Positions 37,099-47,171 of a stretch of DNA of 64,000 nt are shown in pieces. The notes below the pieces were generated by a model that worked only from the letters and a program-made list of their open reading frames with translations, was not told the DNA's origin and searched no databases. The stretch is from Helicobacter sp. NHP19-003 (GTDB lineage: Bacteria; Campylobacterota; Campylobacteria; Campylobacterales; Helicobacteraceae): contig NZ_AP024814.1 in assembly GCF_019703305.1 (NCBI RefSeq), positions 1,054,001-1,118,000 on the forward strand, in the 5' to 3' direction. The position numbers and the translations under genes are program-made. The first letter of the stretch is position 1. Each line of letters begins with the position of its first letter.

Positions 37099-38508
37099 AT
37101 GCAAGTTCAATTTAGAGGGAATCGCACCATCCATAAGTGGCTTGTTTGCATGCTCCTTGTTTTAGAGCGCGTTTTAGCCTTTGACATGAGCATTAGCGGG
37201 AAACTCAGCAGTTACACGCTGTATGGCTTTAACAACAAACGCTACGACCCCTCCAAGTTCATTTACCCCACGGGCAGCTACACCTCGCTTTTAGCCGAGA
37301 TGAATCTTAGCATGGACATTTACAAGGGCTTACACGCCGAAGTGGGGGGCATGCTCTCTGCTTTGCCCTACGACTCTACGGCGTATCAAGGCAATGACAT
37401 CCAACCAGGGCAACCGGGTGGTCCGGGGGATTTCTATAATCACGATGGTGGGATCTTCTGGGAATATATTGGCTGGTATGCCGGGCACAGCGGTTTGAAT
37501 GTGCAACAACCCCGCTACGCAATGGTGCACAACGCCTACATCAGTTACAACTACAAGAATATTTTTGGCATCAAGGGTGGGCGTTATGAGCTCTCAGATT
37601 ATGATTGGTTCACTTCCTTTAGCCAAGGTGTGGAAGGGTTTGTCAAATACAAGGACTATAAATTACGGGTGCTCTATTCGGATGCCAGGGCTTCTGCGTC
37701 TAGCGACTGGTTTTGGCCTTTTGGGCGTTACTACACCAGCGGCAAACCCTTAATGATCGCTGAGTTTAGATACCAAAAAGGCCATTGGAAGGTCAACCCC
37801 TATTTTTACTCCATCTTTGGGCGCATGAACGCCCCCGGGATCAACATCACCTACGACACAAACCCCCATTTTAGGGACAAGGGTTTTCGCTGGGTGGGCA
37901 CTTTTGTGGGGCTCTTCCCCTTCTTCCCCCCCTCTGGCCGGGGCTATGACATGATCTTGTTTGGGCAAGAAAAAATGGGCAAGGATGGACAGACCCTCTT
38001 TTTCCGATCCCGTTTTTATTACAACAAATGGATTTTTGGGGGCAGTATTTATAAAAACATTGGCAATGCCAACGGCGACATCGGGATTTATGGCGACCCT
38101 CTAGGTTACAACATCTGGACCAACAGCATTTACGATGCCGAGATCAACAACATCGTAGGCAAGGACGCGCTCAATGGATTTTTATACTTTGGCTCGCACT
38201 TCCATGGCTTCACTTGGAAAGTTTTGGGGCGCTTAACCGGCTCGCCTCGGGCCAACGAGCAGAGCGTGGCACTTTTTTTAAGCTATTTTTTGAGTCGCTA
38301 CAACTTAAAGTTTGATTTAAAACTTGAGTATTACAACAACATCACTAAAAAAGGCTATTGTCTTGGTTTTGGCTATGGCCCTACGCCCAATACTTGTGGA
38401 TCATGGGATCCCGCGACCAACAACTTCGCCCCCCGTCTGCCCCACAATGTGGACTCCGGCCGTAGCCACTTGATGTTTACCTTGACCTATGGCTTCCAGT
38501 TGCTCTAA
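37099..38508 (+). CDS. Hof-family outer membrane protein 6
   Basis: 469 aa. N-terminus MQVQFRGNRTIHKWLVCMLL with cleavage about VLA-FDM. The mature start SISGKLSSYTLYGFNNKRYD replaces the usual FSKIGFNN. An internal PGQPGGPGD loop follows. Then FGRMNAPGINITYDTNP, FFRSRFYYNKWIFGGSIYKN and terminal SGRSHLMFTLTYGFQLL, so it ends in Leu-Leu, not Phe. The most divergent of the six. Overlaps moeA tail to tail by 4 nt. Confidence 0.88.
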   Translation: MQVQFRGNRTIHKWLVCMLLVLERVLAFDMSISGKLSSYTLYGFNNKRYDPSKFIYPTGSYTSLLAEMNLSMDIYKGLHAEVGGMLSALPYDSTAYQGNDIQPGQPGGPGDFYNHDGGIFWEYIGWYAGHSGLNVQQPRYAMVHNAYISYNYKNIFGIKGGRYELSDYDWFTSFSQGVEGFVKYKDYKLRVLYSDARASASSDWFWPFGRYYTSGKPLMIAEFRYQKGHWKVNPYFYSIFGRMNAPGINITYDTNPHFRDKGFRWVGTFVGLFPFFPPSGRGYDMILFGQEKMGKDGQTLFFRSRFYYNKWIFGGSIYKNIGNANGDIGIYGDPLGYNIWTNSIYDAEINNIVGKDALNGFLYFGSHFHGFTWKVLGRLTGSPRANEQSVALFLSYFLSRYNLKFDLKLEYYNNITKKGYCLGFGYGPTPNTCGSWDPATNNFAPRLPHNVDSGRSHLMFTLTYGFQLL

Positions 38509-39668
38509 GGCAAGAGCGACACCAAAACCTCTGTTACTCCACTAAAATACGCTAGGCCGTTAGAGCGGCTTAGAGCATCGATCGCTCCCGCTCCGTAAGT
38601 GTTGTCCTTGTAGGGCGTGAAAACGCCATTCTCTAAGTGCCCTAAGACCAAGTGCATGCGTTGCCCCTTGACATTTAAAGGGCTGTTTAAGCGGGCTTTA
38701 ATGAGGGGTTCTGGCGTGTTGTTGCCGGCCTGTTTGCAAAGCACGGGGCGCACAAGGGCTAAAAAAGTCGCCACACAGCTTAAGGGGTTGCCCGGCATGC
38801 CAAAGATGAGCTTATCTGCCACACTGGCGCATAAAATGGGCTTGCCCGGTTTGACATTCACCCCGTGGTAGTGGATTTTTGCGCCCATTTGTAACAATGC
38901 CTCTTTAAAATGGTCTTTATCGCCCACACTCACCCCGGCACTGCTGATGAGCACATCGTGAGTTAAAGACTCTTGTAGCCGTTTTGTTTGCTCTTTGAGA
39001 TGGTCGGGCAAATGCCCCAAATGCGTGGCTTCAAAGCCCAAGTGTTGCAGTATGGCCACTAAAACAACCCCGTTTGTGTCATACACTTGGTGTTTCTGGG
39101 CTGCACTGCCCAAGCCCACAACTTCGTCCCCACTGCTAAAGACCCCCACTTTTAGTTTTTGATAAACGCTGAGAGTGGCGCACCCTTGTGAGGCGAGCAG
39201 GGCGATGTCTCCGATTTTTAAAGGCGTGCCCTTTTTTAAAAGCAAATCCCCGGCTTGGAAGTTTTCACCTTCATAGCGGATGTTTGCGCCCTTTTTAAAA
39301 CCTAAAGGGGCTGTGGCGTTGAGGTCATCATACTCTTGCATTTGCTCTAAAGGCACCACCACATCCACCCCATCGGGCACAAGCGCACCGGTCATGATTT
39401 TCAGACAAGTTCCCGGGGCTAAAACCGCCAAGGGGTTGCCCGCATAAATGGTTGCGCCAATGGGCATGCTTTTGCCCAAGTCCTCTAGTCTAAAACCAAA
39501 GCCATCCATCGCCGCATTTGTGGCTTTGGGCAGGGGGTCTTTGGCGTAAAAATCTTTGGCTAAAATGCGCCCGTGCGCTTCTTGCAAGGGGACTTTTTGA
39601 ACTTCTAAACCCATTTGGGGCAGATTGAGCCCGATTTTTAAAGCCTCTTGAAATGAAATCAAATCCAT
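38505..39668 (-). CDS. moeA: Molybdopterin molybdenumtransferase MoeA
   Basis: 387 aa. Inserts molybdate into adenylylated molybdopterin to form the molybdenum cofactor. MoeA motifs seen: ATNAAMDGFGF, GTCLKIMTGALVPDGVDVVV, SQGCATL, GVFSSGDEVVGLG, YDTNG, SAGVSVGDKDHFKEAL, KPGKPI and FGMPGNPLSCVATFLALVRP. The moeA-fliR order matches H. pylori HP0172-HP0173. Follows fliR with a 9-nt gap. Confidence 0.96.
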   Translation of the reverse strand: MDLISFQEALKIGLNLPQMGLEVQKVPLQEAHGRILAKDFYAKDPLPKATNAAMDGFGFRLEDLGKSMPIGATIYAGNPLAVLAPGTCLKIMTGALVPDGVDVVVPLEQMQEYDDLNATAPLGFKKGANIRYEGENFQAGDLLLKKGTPLKIGDIALLASQGCATLSVYQKLKVGVFSSGDEVVGLGSAAQKHQVYDTNGVVLVAILQHLGFEATHLGHLPDHLKEQTKRLQESLTHDVLISSAGVSVGDKDHFKEALLQMGAKIHYHGVNVKPGKPILCASVADKLIFGMPGNPLSCVATFLALVRPVLCKQAGNNTPEPLIKARLNSPLNVKGQRMHLVLGHLENGVFTPYKDNTYGAGAIDALSRSNGLAYFSGVTEVLVSLLP

Positions 39669-39677
39669 GTTTTGCCT

Positions 39678-40454
39678 TTAAAATAGAGTAGAGATCGCTT
39701 GAAACGCGCGCAACAATTCATCTTTAAAGCGGTGCATGATCGCCGCTAAAACCAACATCAAACCGGCTAGGGCAATGGCGATTTTGAGCGGAAAACCCAC
39801 TGCCAATAAGTTAAATTGTGGGTGGGTTTTCATGATCATGCCAAAGACAATGTCGCTAAACATCACCACCGCCAACACAGGAAAGGCCATGCTAAAGCCC
39901 ACGACAAACAAATGCCCCAAAGCTCGCACGCTCGCTTTAACAATGTGGTTTGTGAGCACAAACCCCCCCAAAGGGACTTGCTCTAGGCTGTGTTGTACCC
40001 ACAAGATCACCAGGTGGTGCATAGAAGTTTGGAGCATGGTTAAAATGGCTAAAAGCAAGACCACTTGCCCCACCACCGCCTTTTGCGCCCCCGAGATGGG
40101 GTCGTAGGCGCTTGCCATCGTAAGCCCCATGGAAAAGCTGATCGTGTCGGTCGCAAAGGCGATGGCGTTGAAAACCACATGCAAAAAGAAAGAGGCGCAA
40201 AGTCCGAGCAAAAACTCCGCACAACAAGCGATCAAAAAACTCTCTGTGGTTAAAAATACGGGATGGGGGGGCATTGAGGGGTAAAAGACCAAGGTTAAAA
40301 AAAAGCTCAAAGCTCCCCGCACAGACACCGGGATCAAATTATTATCAAAAAAGGGGAAGAGCGCAACCACCCCACTTAAACGCAAAAAGAGCAGTAAAAA
40401 GCCCTGCACATGGCGATCGCTCATATAGGCTAACCAGTCTAACATAGCGGGCAT
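39678..40454 (-). CDS. fliR: Flagellar export apparatus protein FliR
   Basis: 258-aa inner-membrane component of the flagellar type III export gate with FliP and FliQ. Several hydrophobic helices. Family features: FLLLFLRLSGVVALFPFFDN, VSVRGALSFFLTLVFYP and AVVMFSDIVFGMIMK. The frame starts at ATG 40454, but this overlaps a TATAAT (40453-40458), so the ATG at 40445 (MLDWLAYMSD) may be the true start on a nearly leaderless message. Divergent from the dsbK-like gene. Confidence 0.95.
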   Translation of the reverse strand: MPAMLDWLAYMSDRHVQGFLLLFLRLSGVVALFPFFDNNLIPVSVRGALSFFLTLVFYPSMPPHPVFLTTESFLIACCAEFLLGLCASFFLHVVFNAIAFATDTISFSMGLTMASAYDPISGAQKAVVGQVVLLLAILTMLQTSMHHLVILWVQHSLEQVPLGGFVLTNHIVKASVRALGHLFVVGFSMAFPVLAVVMFSDIVFGMIMKTHPQFNLLAVGFPLKIAIALAGLMLVLAAIMHRFKDELLRAFQAISTLF

Positions 40455-40537
40455 TATAGCGCAGCAAGATTTTTATTAGGCTTTTAATGCTAGAATGGGC
40501 ACTTTAATTTTAGTTGATAGAAAAAAGAAGGATTGTT

Positions 40538-41299
40538 ATGCGTAGGTTATTCTGTGCTTTGAGTTTGTGTGTGGGGCTTGTGGGGGCAGTTGAGAGCAAG
40601 GTGGGGCAGGCTGTGGTGGACCTCATTGACAAACAAATCCATAAAAAGGTCAATGTCCTAGAGGTGAAGTCTTTAAAGTCCAATAAAGAGTTTCAGGTGG
40701 TGGTGGTGGAGGACCCCGACACAAGGTATAAAATCCCCTTGCTGGTGAATAAAAACGGGGATTTGGTCTTGGGGCTCACAAACATCTTTTTTAGCAAGAG
40801 CAAACAAGACACCGAGTTGGTGCAAGATCTCTACCACAACACCCAAAGCTACAACTTCGCCCAGCAAAACAGCGCCGCTTTAAATGCCCTTTTTGAAGGC
40901 TTGCCCAAGGACTACACCATTGATTTAAAATCCACCACCCCCGGGGTGAAAAAGAATCTCTACATCATCTCCGATCCCATGTGCCCGCACTGCCACCACG
41001 AGTTGGAGCAGATCGACAAACGCTTGAAAGAAGCCAATGTACACATGGTGCTCGTGGGCTTCCTAGGGCATGAATCCACGCTCAAAGCTGCCGACATTTT
41101 AAAACAAGTCAAAAAAGCCCGCAACACTAGAGATAAAGTAGATTTGCTGCAAAAAGTCTATGCCCACGCCTATAAAGTCGCCGATGCTCCCGATGACAAA
41201 GTCCAAGAAGTAGAACAGGTGACTAAAAAAGTCTTAGACACCAAGCTTGTCAAAGGCGTACCTTTCATTTATGAGTACCACAAGCTAGATAAAAAGTAA
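40538..41299 (+). CDS. Periplasmic thiol:disulfide protein, DsbK/DsbG-like
   Basis: 253 aa: signal peptide (1-17, ending VGA-VES), an N-terminal dimerisation-type domain and a thioredoxin fold with active site CPHC at 149-152 (ISDPMCPHCHHEL) and a cis-Pro loop GVPF near the end. Strongly reminiscent of H. pylori HP0231 (DsbK), a dimeric oxidase that introduces disulfides into periplasmic proteins. The CxxC sequence differs slightly. GAAGGA precedes the ATG at 40538. An upstream TTG at 40514 lacks a site. TAGAAT at 40491-40496 is a plausible -10. Confidence 0.88.
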   Translation: MRRLFCALSLCVGLVGAVESKVGQAVVDLIDKQIHKKVNVLEVKSLKSNKEFQVVVVEDPDTRYKIPLLVNKNGDLVLGLTNIFFSKSKQDTELVQDLYHNTQSYNFAQQNSAALNALFEGLPKDYTIDLKSTTPGVKKNLYIISDPMCPHCHHELEQIDKRLKEANVHMVLVGFLGHESTLKAADILKQVKKARNTRDKVDLLQKVYAHAYKVADAPDDKVQEVEQVTKKVLDTKLVKGVPFIYEYHKLDKK

Positions 41300-42637
41300 C
41301 TATCGAGGGGGCAATCTTTTTAGGACCGCTCGGCTATAGCCCCCCCAAAAGATATAAACCAAAGTGAAAACCCCAAGCAAACCCTGATACCACAAAAATC
41401 CCACCACTTCTAAAAACCCGACATGTTCTTTAGCAAAACTAAGGAGTATCAACATTTGCGCCCCATAGGGAATCAACCCCTGAAAAATGCACGAAAAAAT
41501 GTCTAAAACCACCGCACTCTCACGCCGATCCACCCCAAATTTAAGGCTGACTTTCTTGCTAATCTCCCCTACAATCACAATCGCCACGGTGTTGTTTGCC
41601 ACCGCCAAGTCCACCAAGCTCACCAACGCCGCAATGCCCACTTTTGCACTCTTTGCGCCCCTAATGTAGCCCTCGATTTTAGAGATGATCCACGTCACCC
41701 CCCCCTCCTTATCCACCATGTAGGCAAGCCCGCCCGTAAGCAGCGAGAGTAAAAAAATCTCTTGCATGCTTGAAAAGCCCTTATAGACTTCTTGCCCCAA
41801 AGAAAGCCAAGTAAAATGGTTTTCATACAGCCCGATTCCCCCTGAAAGCGCGATCCCACTAAAGAGCACCAAAAAGACATTGACCCCCATAAGTGCCAAG
41901 AGCAACACAAACACATAGGGCAAGGTTTTCACAAATTCATAGCTGTGGGCTTGCACGGGTGTGGGGTGGGGGGGTTGCCCCCAAATCAAGAGCAAGATTA
42001 AGGTCAAAACGCTCGCGGGCAGGGCGATGTAAAGGTTGATTTTAAACTTATCCTGCATATTGACATCTTGCGTGCGGGTACTGGCGATCGTGGTGTCTGA
42101 GATGATGGACAAATTGTCTCCAAACATCGCCCCCCCCATAAGAGCCGCCAAAACCAAGGCTAAGGACAAATGCCCTTCTTGGGCTAACCCCACCGCAATA
42201 GGGCCCAGTGCGACAATCGCCCCCACGCTCGTGCCGATCGCCAAAGAAATGAAGGCAGACATGGCAAAAATCCCGGCGGCTAAGTATTGTGGGGGGATGT
42301 AGGTGATCCCCAAATTCACCGTGGCATCCACTCCCCCCATCGCCTTGCTCACCACCGCAAACGCCCCGGCAAGCAGGTAAATCACGCACATGGTCATGAT
42401 ATTTTTATCCCCACAGCCCGTTAAAAAGTCGTGAAACTTCTGCTCCAAACTCCCCTTAAAAAACGCGAAGGCAGCAGCCACCCCTATGGCAGCAGCCACG
42501 GGTCCGGGCAACTGGTAAAAGCCCATTTTCACTCCACTAAGTTCCAAATAAAACCCTGTACCTAGGTAAATCCCAATGAACACCCCAAAGGGGATCAGGG
42601 CGTGAAAATGCGGTGTGTTTTCCAGCTCATTGGTCAT
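41300..42637 (-). CDS. nhaC: NhaC-family Na+/H+ antiporter
   Basis: 445-aa integral membrane protein with about eleven hydrophobic segments. NhaC signatures include FISLAIGTSVGAIVALGPIA, ALMGGAMFGDNLSIISDTTI, NNTVAIVIVGEIS and IFSCIFQGLIPYGAQMLILL. It exchanges Na+ for H+ and helps pH and salt homeostasis, relevant for gastric life. Its start overlaps the stop of the nucleosidase-like gene by 11 nt. Confidence 0.93.
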   Translation of the reverse strand: MTNELENTPHFHALIPFGVFIGIYLGTGFYLELSGVKMGFYQLPGPVAAAIGVAAAFAFFKGSLEQKFHDFLTGCGDKNIMTMCVIYLLAGAFAVVSKAMGGVDATVNLGITYIPPQYLAAGIFAMSAFISLAIGTSVGAIVALGPIAVGLAQEGHLSLALVLAALMGGAMFGDNLSIISDTTIASTRTQDVNMQDKFKINLYIALPASVLTLILLLIWGQPPHPTPVQAHSYEFVKTLPYVFVLLLALMGVNVFLVLFSGIALSGGIGLYENHFTWLSLGQEVYKGFSSMQEIFLLSLLTGGLAYMVDKEGGVTWIISKIEGYIRGAKSAKVGIAALVSLVDLAVANNTVAIVIVGEISKKVSLKFGVDRRESAVVLDIFSCIFQGLIPYGAQMLILLSFAKEHVGFLEVVGFLWYQGLLGVFTLVYIFWGGYSRAVLKRLPPR

Positions 42638-43178
42638 GAAAATCCTTTAATTTTTGATAAAGACTGCCCAAGCGCTCTTTGGCAGACTCGTGGTTTGCAA
42701 TAAAATCCCTGTGGGCGTGTTCATTTGTGTAATTTGTTACGCAAAATACCCCAAAACATGGAACATTATAGCATTGAGCCACACGCAGCACAGCAAAAAA
42801 TTCCATGTTCTCTAACAAAATGCCCGCGTGGCACATGGCATTAGAAAAGTGGGTGTCTGTGTGTATGTAATGGCTACTGTTGACAACCACGCTTGGCAAG
42901 TCTAAAGTTTGTGGCCATTTGGTCTGCACACCATTGTCTAGGGGAGTGTAGCTGTGCCCTAAAATAAAACTCTCTTCAATTTGCGTGGCTTTGGTACTTG
43001 CAAACAAGCTTAAAATAGGAGTTTTAGGGTCATAACTGCCCGCTGTGCCGATAAAAATGATCTCTTTAGGGTTGTCAAGCATGCAAAGACGGCTTAAATT
43101 TAAAGCACTTTGCACCAAGCCCACGCCGACACTTTTAGCGTAACTGAAACTCTCTGTATCGCCCGCACACACAAACAT
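42627..43178 (-). CDS. Nucleosidase/purine nucleoside phosphorylase-like protein
   Basis: 183 aa of the phosphorylase/nucleosidase superfamily (MTA/SAH nucleosidase-like): FVCAGDTESFSYAKSVGVGL, IIFIGTAGSYD, LLENMEFFAVLRVAQCYNVP (the MExxA-like substrate-binding region) and GVFCVTNYTNEHAHRDF with the active-site Asn and a Glu/Asp position partly changed. Shorter than MTAN (about 230 aa). Substrate not determinable. Likely co-transcribed with nhaC. Confidence 0.75.
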   Translation of the reverse strand: MFVCAGDTESFSYAKSVGVGLVQSALNLSRLCMLDNPKEIIFIGTAGSYDPKTPILSLFASTKATQIEESFILGHSYTPLDNGVQTKWPQTLDLPSVVVNSSHYIHTDTHFSNAMCHAGILLENMEFFAVLRVAQCYNVPCFGVFCVTNYTNEHAHRDFIANHESAKERLGSLYQKLKDFHDQ

Positions 43179-43254
43179 ACAAACCCCTTTGTGCTAAAGT
43201 CTAGTACTTAAGCTAGCCCATGTTAGAATAGCCAAAAGTTTTTAAAGTGAAGCC

Positions 43255-44135
43255 ATGGCACTTTTGGGGCAGCATTTTCTGCACGACCCGCATTATTTGG
43301 AGCAGATCTTGCAATCCATCCCCCACGCCCACTTTGCCGATGCCGTGCAAGTCGTGGAAATAGGGGTTGGCTTGGGAGATTTGACAGCCCGATTGCTTAG
43401 TAGGTTAGGGCCATCTAAAAGTTTATTGGCCTATGAGGTAGACACCCGTTTAGCCCAAAGGTTAAGGTCTGCTTTGGGGGATTTGTCTGGGCGTTTAGAG
43501 TTAGTCGTGGGCGATGTGATGCAATGTAAAGGGGTGAAAGATAGAGAAAAGAAACAAATTAAGGGGCTTGCGCTTTCTCAATGTGCTTTTTTGTCCCCTG
43601 AGCCTTATTTTTTGGTTTCAAACTTGCCTTATTACATTGCCACGCCCATCCTCACAAAATGCCTCAGGGATGCCCTTTGTGTGGGGATGGTCGTGATGGT
43701 GCAAAAAGAAGTGGCGTTGAAGTTTTGCGCCACTGAAAATCACAGCGACTACGGGGCTTTGAGCGTTTTAGCTTCTAGCGTGTGTTGTGAGCGCACTTTA
43801 TTGTTTGAAGTCCCCCCAAAGCCTTTAACCCCCCAAAGGTGCAATCCGCCGTGATGCGCCTACTCAAGGCCCCCTTAAGCGAGGCTAAAGGGGATTTCAT
43901 GTCCCTGAGCCATTTTGAGAGCGTGCTGAAAGCGTGCTTTCAAGCCAATAGAAAAACCCTTTTCAACAACCTTAAAAAGACCTATTCAGTGGCGCAAATT
44001 CAAGAGTTTTTTACACAGAGTGGCTTAGAGATTTCTGCACGCCCCCACCAGGTGGCACCCGCCCACTATGTCAGTTTGGCGCAATTCTTTCACAATTTAA
44101 CACACAGGACAACACATGGAAAACAATCCCTTTAA
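43255..44135 (+). pseudogene. ksgA: 16S rRNA dimethyladenosine transferase KsgA, frameshifted
   Basis: Two overlapping frames together make one KsgA. The first (43255-43854) holds LGQHFLHDP, the AdoMet motif VEIGVGLGDLT, VSNLPYYIATPI and FEVPPKPLTP. The second (43839-44135) continues KVQSAVMRLLKAPL and the C-terminal LFNNLKK region. The break is in a run of six C at 43829-43834. One added C would read PPKVQSAVMRL as in the family. KsgA methylates A1518/A1519 of 16S rRNA and is dispensable, with loss giving kasugamycin resistance. Sequencing error, slippage or true inactivation are all possible. Confidence 0.85.
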
Positions 44136-44340
44136 AGACAACCCCCAAGAGGGCAACCACAAAAACAACCAACACCCCCAACACCCCGAAACCCCCCAAA
44201 GAAAACCACGAACCCCAAGACCACCACGAACCCCACGAACCCCCCAAGCGGCAATCCCCCTAAAAACCCCATAAAAACCGCTTCAATAATCGAATCAAGC
44301 AAGGGCGGGGGCGTTCAACAACAACAACAATAGCCCACAC
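44116..44340 (+). other. Degraded 5' extension of the RNase J gene
   Basis: An ATG at 44116 inside the ksgA end opens MENNPFKDNPQEGNHKNNQH, a disordered Asn/His-rich start like that of H. pylori RNase J, but it stops at 44274. Other frames continue the likeness piecemeal: ENHEPQDHHEPHEPPKRQSP, then KNPHKNRFNNRIKQGRGRS, then NNNNNSPH running into the intact frame at 44341. At least three one-base shifts, next to C or G runs, separate these pieces. No coding-frame start exists upstream of 44341 in the RNase J frame. Confidence 0.6.
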
Positions 44341-46146
44341 ATGCAAGAACAAAGTGGGGTGAAAAACATCACAAAGGCGAACGAAAGAGGGAATTTGGGC
44401 TTCCATAAAGAACTCAAACAGGGTGTGGAGGCCAACCATAAAATCCACATCAATCACCTAAACCCCCACTACAAATTAGATTTAAATGTCAAGGCGCGGG
44501 TGAAAATCACGCCTTTGGGCGGTTTAGGCGAGATCGGGGGGAATATGATGGTGATTGAAACCTTGAACCAAGCCATCATCATTGATGTCGGGATGAGCTT
44601 TCCCAGCGAGGACATGTATGGCGTGGATATTTTGATCCCTGATTTTAGCTACCTACACAGCATTAAGGACAAAATCGTGGGCGTTTTGATCACCCACGCC
44701 CACGAGGACCACATCGGGGCAGTGCCCTATCTCTTTAAAGAATTGCAATTCCCCCTTTATGGTACGCCTTTAAGTTTGGGCATGATTGGCAACAAGTTTG
44801 ACGAACATGGCTTGAAAAAATTTAAAAGCTTTTTTAAAATCGTGCAGAAACGCCAGCCGATCCAAATTGGAGAATTTATCGTGGAGTGGATACACATCAC
44901 GCACTCCATCATAGACGCGAGCGCATTGGCGATCCAAACCAAGGTCGGCACGATCATCCACACGGGAGATTTTAAGATCGACCACACCCCCGTGGATAAT
45001 ATCCCCACAGACCTTTACCGCCTAGCCCACTATGGCGAGCAGGGGGTGATGTTGTTACTTAGCGACAGCACCAACTCTTACAAAACCGGGATCACGCCCA
45101 GCGAGAGCAGTGTGGGGCCCGTGTTTGAAAATCTTTTTAAAAACGCTAAGGGGCGGGTGATCATGAGCACCTTCTCCTCAAACATACACCGTGTGTATCA
45201 AGCGATCCAACATGCCTTGAATCACAACCGCAAAGTCGCTGTGATCGGCCGTTCTATGGAGAAAAACCTAGACATCGCCAGAGAGCTGGGCTACATCCAC
45301 CTGCCTTCAAAAACCTTCATTGAAGCGCACGAAGTGGAAAAGCACCCCGACCACGAGGTGTTTATTGTAACCACAGGCTCCCAGGGCGAAACCATGAGCG
45401 CGCTTTATCGCATGGCAACTGACGAGCACCGCCACATCAGCATCAAGCCTAGCGACCTCATCATCATCTCGGCTAAGGCGATCCCGGGCAATGAGGCGAG
45501 CGTGTCGAGCATTTTAAATTTACTCATGAAAAAGGACGCACAAGTCGTACACCACGCCTTTGATGTGCATGTGAGCGGACACGCTGCCCAAGAGGAACAA
45601 AAGCTCATGTTGCGCCTCATCAAGCCCAAATTCTTTTTACCCGTGCATGGCGAGTACAACCATGTTGCCCGCCACAAGGAAACCGCCATGTCTTGTGGAA
45701 TCCCTGAAAAGAACATTTACTTAATGGAGGATGGCGACCAAGTGGAGGTGAACCCAAACTTCATGCGCAAGACCAAGAGCATCAAGAGCGGAAAAAGCTA
45801 TGTGGACAACACGAACAACACCAGCATTGCCGAAAAAATCGTGCAAGAACGCCAAGAAATCGCCAATGCAGGACTTTTAAGCGCGGTGTTGTTTATCTCC
45901 AAAGAGGGGCAGGATTTAATGCCCGCTTCCAAGCTCACAAGCCTTGGGATTGTGAACATGCAAGAGGAAAGGGCATTTTTAACAGAGTTGCACGGGTCGC
46001 TCAGCCTTCACATTAAAGCCTTGCGTCAAGACATTTTAGGCAACCACAAATACTTAGATGAGAATGTCCGTAACTTCTTAAGAAAAGCTCTCTTCAAACA
46101 CACCAAGAAATACCCGGCGATCGTCAGCCATGTCTTTGTGAGCTGA
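44341..46146 (+). CDS. rnj: Ribonuclease J
   Basis: 601-aa metallo-beta-lactamase/beta-CASP RNase with 5'-3' exonuclease and endonuclease activity, the main mRNA decay enzyme in Helicobacter. Metal site [17 protein letters not shown], beta-CASP region with VIGRSMEKN and TTGSQGE, then [11 protein letters not shown] and [11 protein letters not shown]. Close to H. pylori HP1430 from [20 protein letters not shown] on. It lacks the roughly 75-residue disordered N-terminal extension of the H. pylori protein in an intact frame, which there affects RNase J function. Start ATG 44341. Confidence 0.95.
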   Translation: MQEQSGVKNITKANERGNLGFHKELKQGVEANHKIHINHLNPHYKLDLNVKARVKITPLGGLGEIGGNMMVIETLNQAIIIDVGMSFPSEDMYGVDILIPDFSYLHSIKDKIVGVLITHAHEDHIGAVPYLFKELQFPLYGTPLSLGMIGNKFDEHGLKKFKSFFKIVQKRQPIQIGEFIVEWIHITHSIIDASALAIQTKVGTIIHTGDFKIDHTPVDNIPTDLYRLAHYGEQGVMLLLSDSTNSYKTGITPSESSVGPVFENLFKNAKGRVIMSTFSSNIHRVYQAIQHALNHNRKVAVIGRSMEKNLDIARELGYIHLPSKTFIEAHEVEKHPDHEVFIVTTGSQGETMSALYRMATDEHRHISIKPSDLIIISAKAIPGNEASVSSILNLLMKKDAQVVHHAFDVHVSGHAAQEEQKLMLRLIKPKFFLPVHGEYNHVARHKETAMSCGIPEKNIYLMEDGDQVEVNPNFMRKTKSIKSGKSYVDNTNNTSIAEKIVQERQEIANAGLLSAVLFISKEGQDLMPASKLTSLGIVNMQEERAFLTELHGSLSLHIKALRQDILGNHKYLDENVRNFLRKALFKHTKKYPAIVSHVFVS

Positions 46147-47171
46147 TGAGAGCGTGGGTTTTAGGCTTCATGTTGGCGGGGGTTTTGGGTGCAGTGGAGG
46201 TTAAGATGCATACGATTTACTTAGCGGGGGGGTGCTTTTGGGGTTTGGAGGCGTATATCAAGCGCATTTATGGGGTGAAAAACGCCCTTGTGGGCTATGC
46301 CAATGGCAAGAGCGATCAAACAAACTACCACGAGCTCCACAACACCGACCACGCCGAAACGGTGAAGGTGGAGTTCGACCCGTCTAAAATCAGCCTAGAT
46401 AAACTCTTGCTCTACTACTTTAAAGTGATCGACCCCACGAGTTTAAACCAACAGGGCAACGACAGAGGACGGCAATACCGCACGGGCATTTTCTACACCG
46501 ACAAAGCTGATGAACCCATCATCGCCAAAGCTCTAGCGCATTTACAAAGCCACTACAAAGAAAAGGTGAGGATTGAGCTAGAACCTTTAAAAAACTTCGT
46601 GGTGGCAGAGGACTACCACCAAGACTATTTAAAGAAAAACCCCGGGGGTTATTGCCACATTGACCTTAAAAAAGCCGATGAGGTCATCATCGACCCCAAC
46701 GACTACCACAAGCCAAGCCAAGAGCAACTTAAAAAGAAACTCACTGACCTACAATACAAGGTTACTCAAGAGAGCTACACCGAGCACCCCTTTAACAACG
46801 CGTACGACAAGCTAGATGAGCCGGGCATTTATGTAGACATCACCACCGGCGAGCCCTTGTTTCTCTCCACCGATAAATTTGACAGCGGTTGTGGCTGGCC
46901 CGCCTTTTCTAAGCCCATCAATAAAGATGTCGTGAGCTATGTTAAGGACACCAGCCATAATATGCTGCGCACTGAGGTGAAAAGCCGTGTGGGGCGCGCC
47001 CACTTAGGGCATGTCTTTGAGGACGGACCTACTGAACTAGGGGGTTTACGCTATTGCATCAACAGCGCAGCCTTAAAGTTCGTCCCCCTAGAGGACATGG
47101 AAAAAGAGGGCTATGGGGCGTTGATCCCCATGTTGCAAAAAGCCTTGCTTAAAAAAGAGGTGCATAAATGA
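46146..47171 (+). CDS. msrAB: Exported methionine sulfoxide reductase MsrA-MsrB fusion
   Basis: 341 aa. Signal-like N-terminus ([19 protein letters not shown]), MsrA domain with [10 protein letters not shown] (active Cys) and [11 protein letters not shown], then MsrB domain with [24 protein letters not shown] and [11 protein letters not shown] (active Cys). Repairs both S- and R-methionine sulfoxide. Similar fusion in H. pylori. The MsrB domain lacks two CxxC zinc pairs. Start overlaps the rnj stop by 1 nt. With catalase it forms the oxidative-damage defences here. Confidence 0.95.
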   Translation: MRAWVLGFMLAGVLGAVEVKMHTIYLAGGCFWGLEAYIKRIYGVKNALVGYANGKSDQTNYHELHNTDHAETVKVEFDPSKISLDKLLLYYFKVIDPTSLNQQGNDRGRQYRTGIFYTDKADEPIIAKALAHLQSHYKEKVRIELEPLKNFVVAEDYHQDYLKKNPGGYCHIDLKKADEVIIDPNDYHKPSQEQLKKKLTDLQYKVTQESYTEHPFNNAYDKLDEPGIYVDITTGEPLFLSTDKFDSGCGWPAFSKPINKDVVSYVKDTSHNMLRTEVKSRVGRAHLGHVFEDGPTELGGLRYCINSAALKFVPLEDMEKEGYGALIPMLQKALLKKEVHK

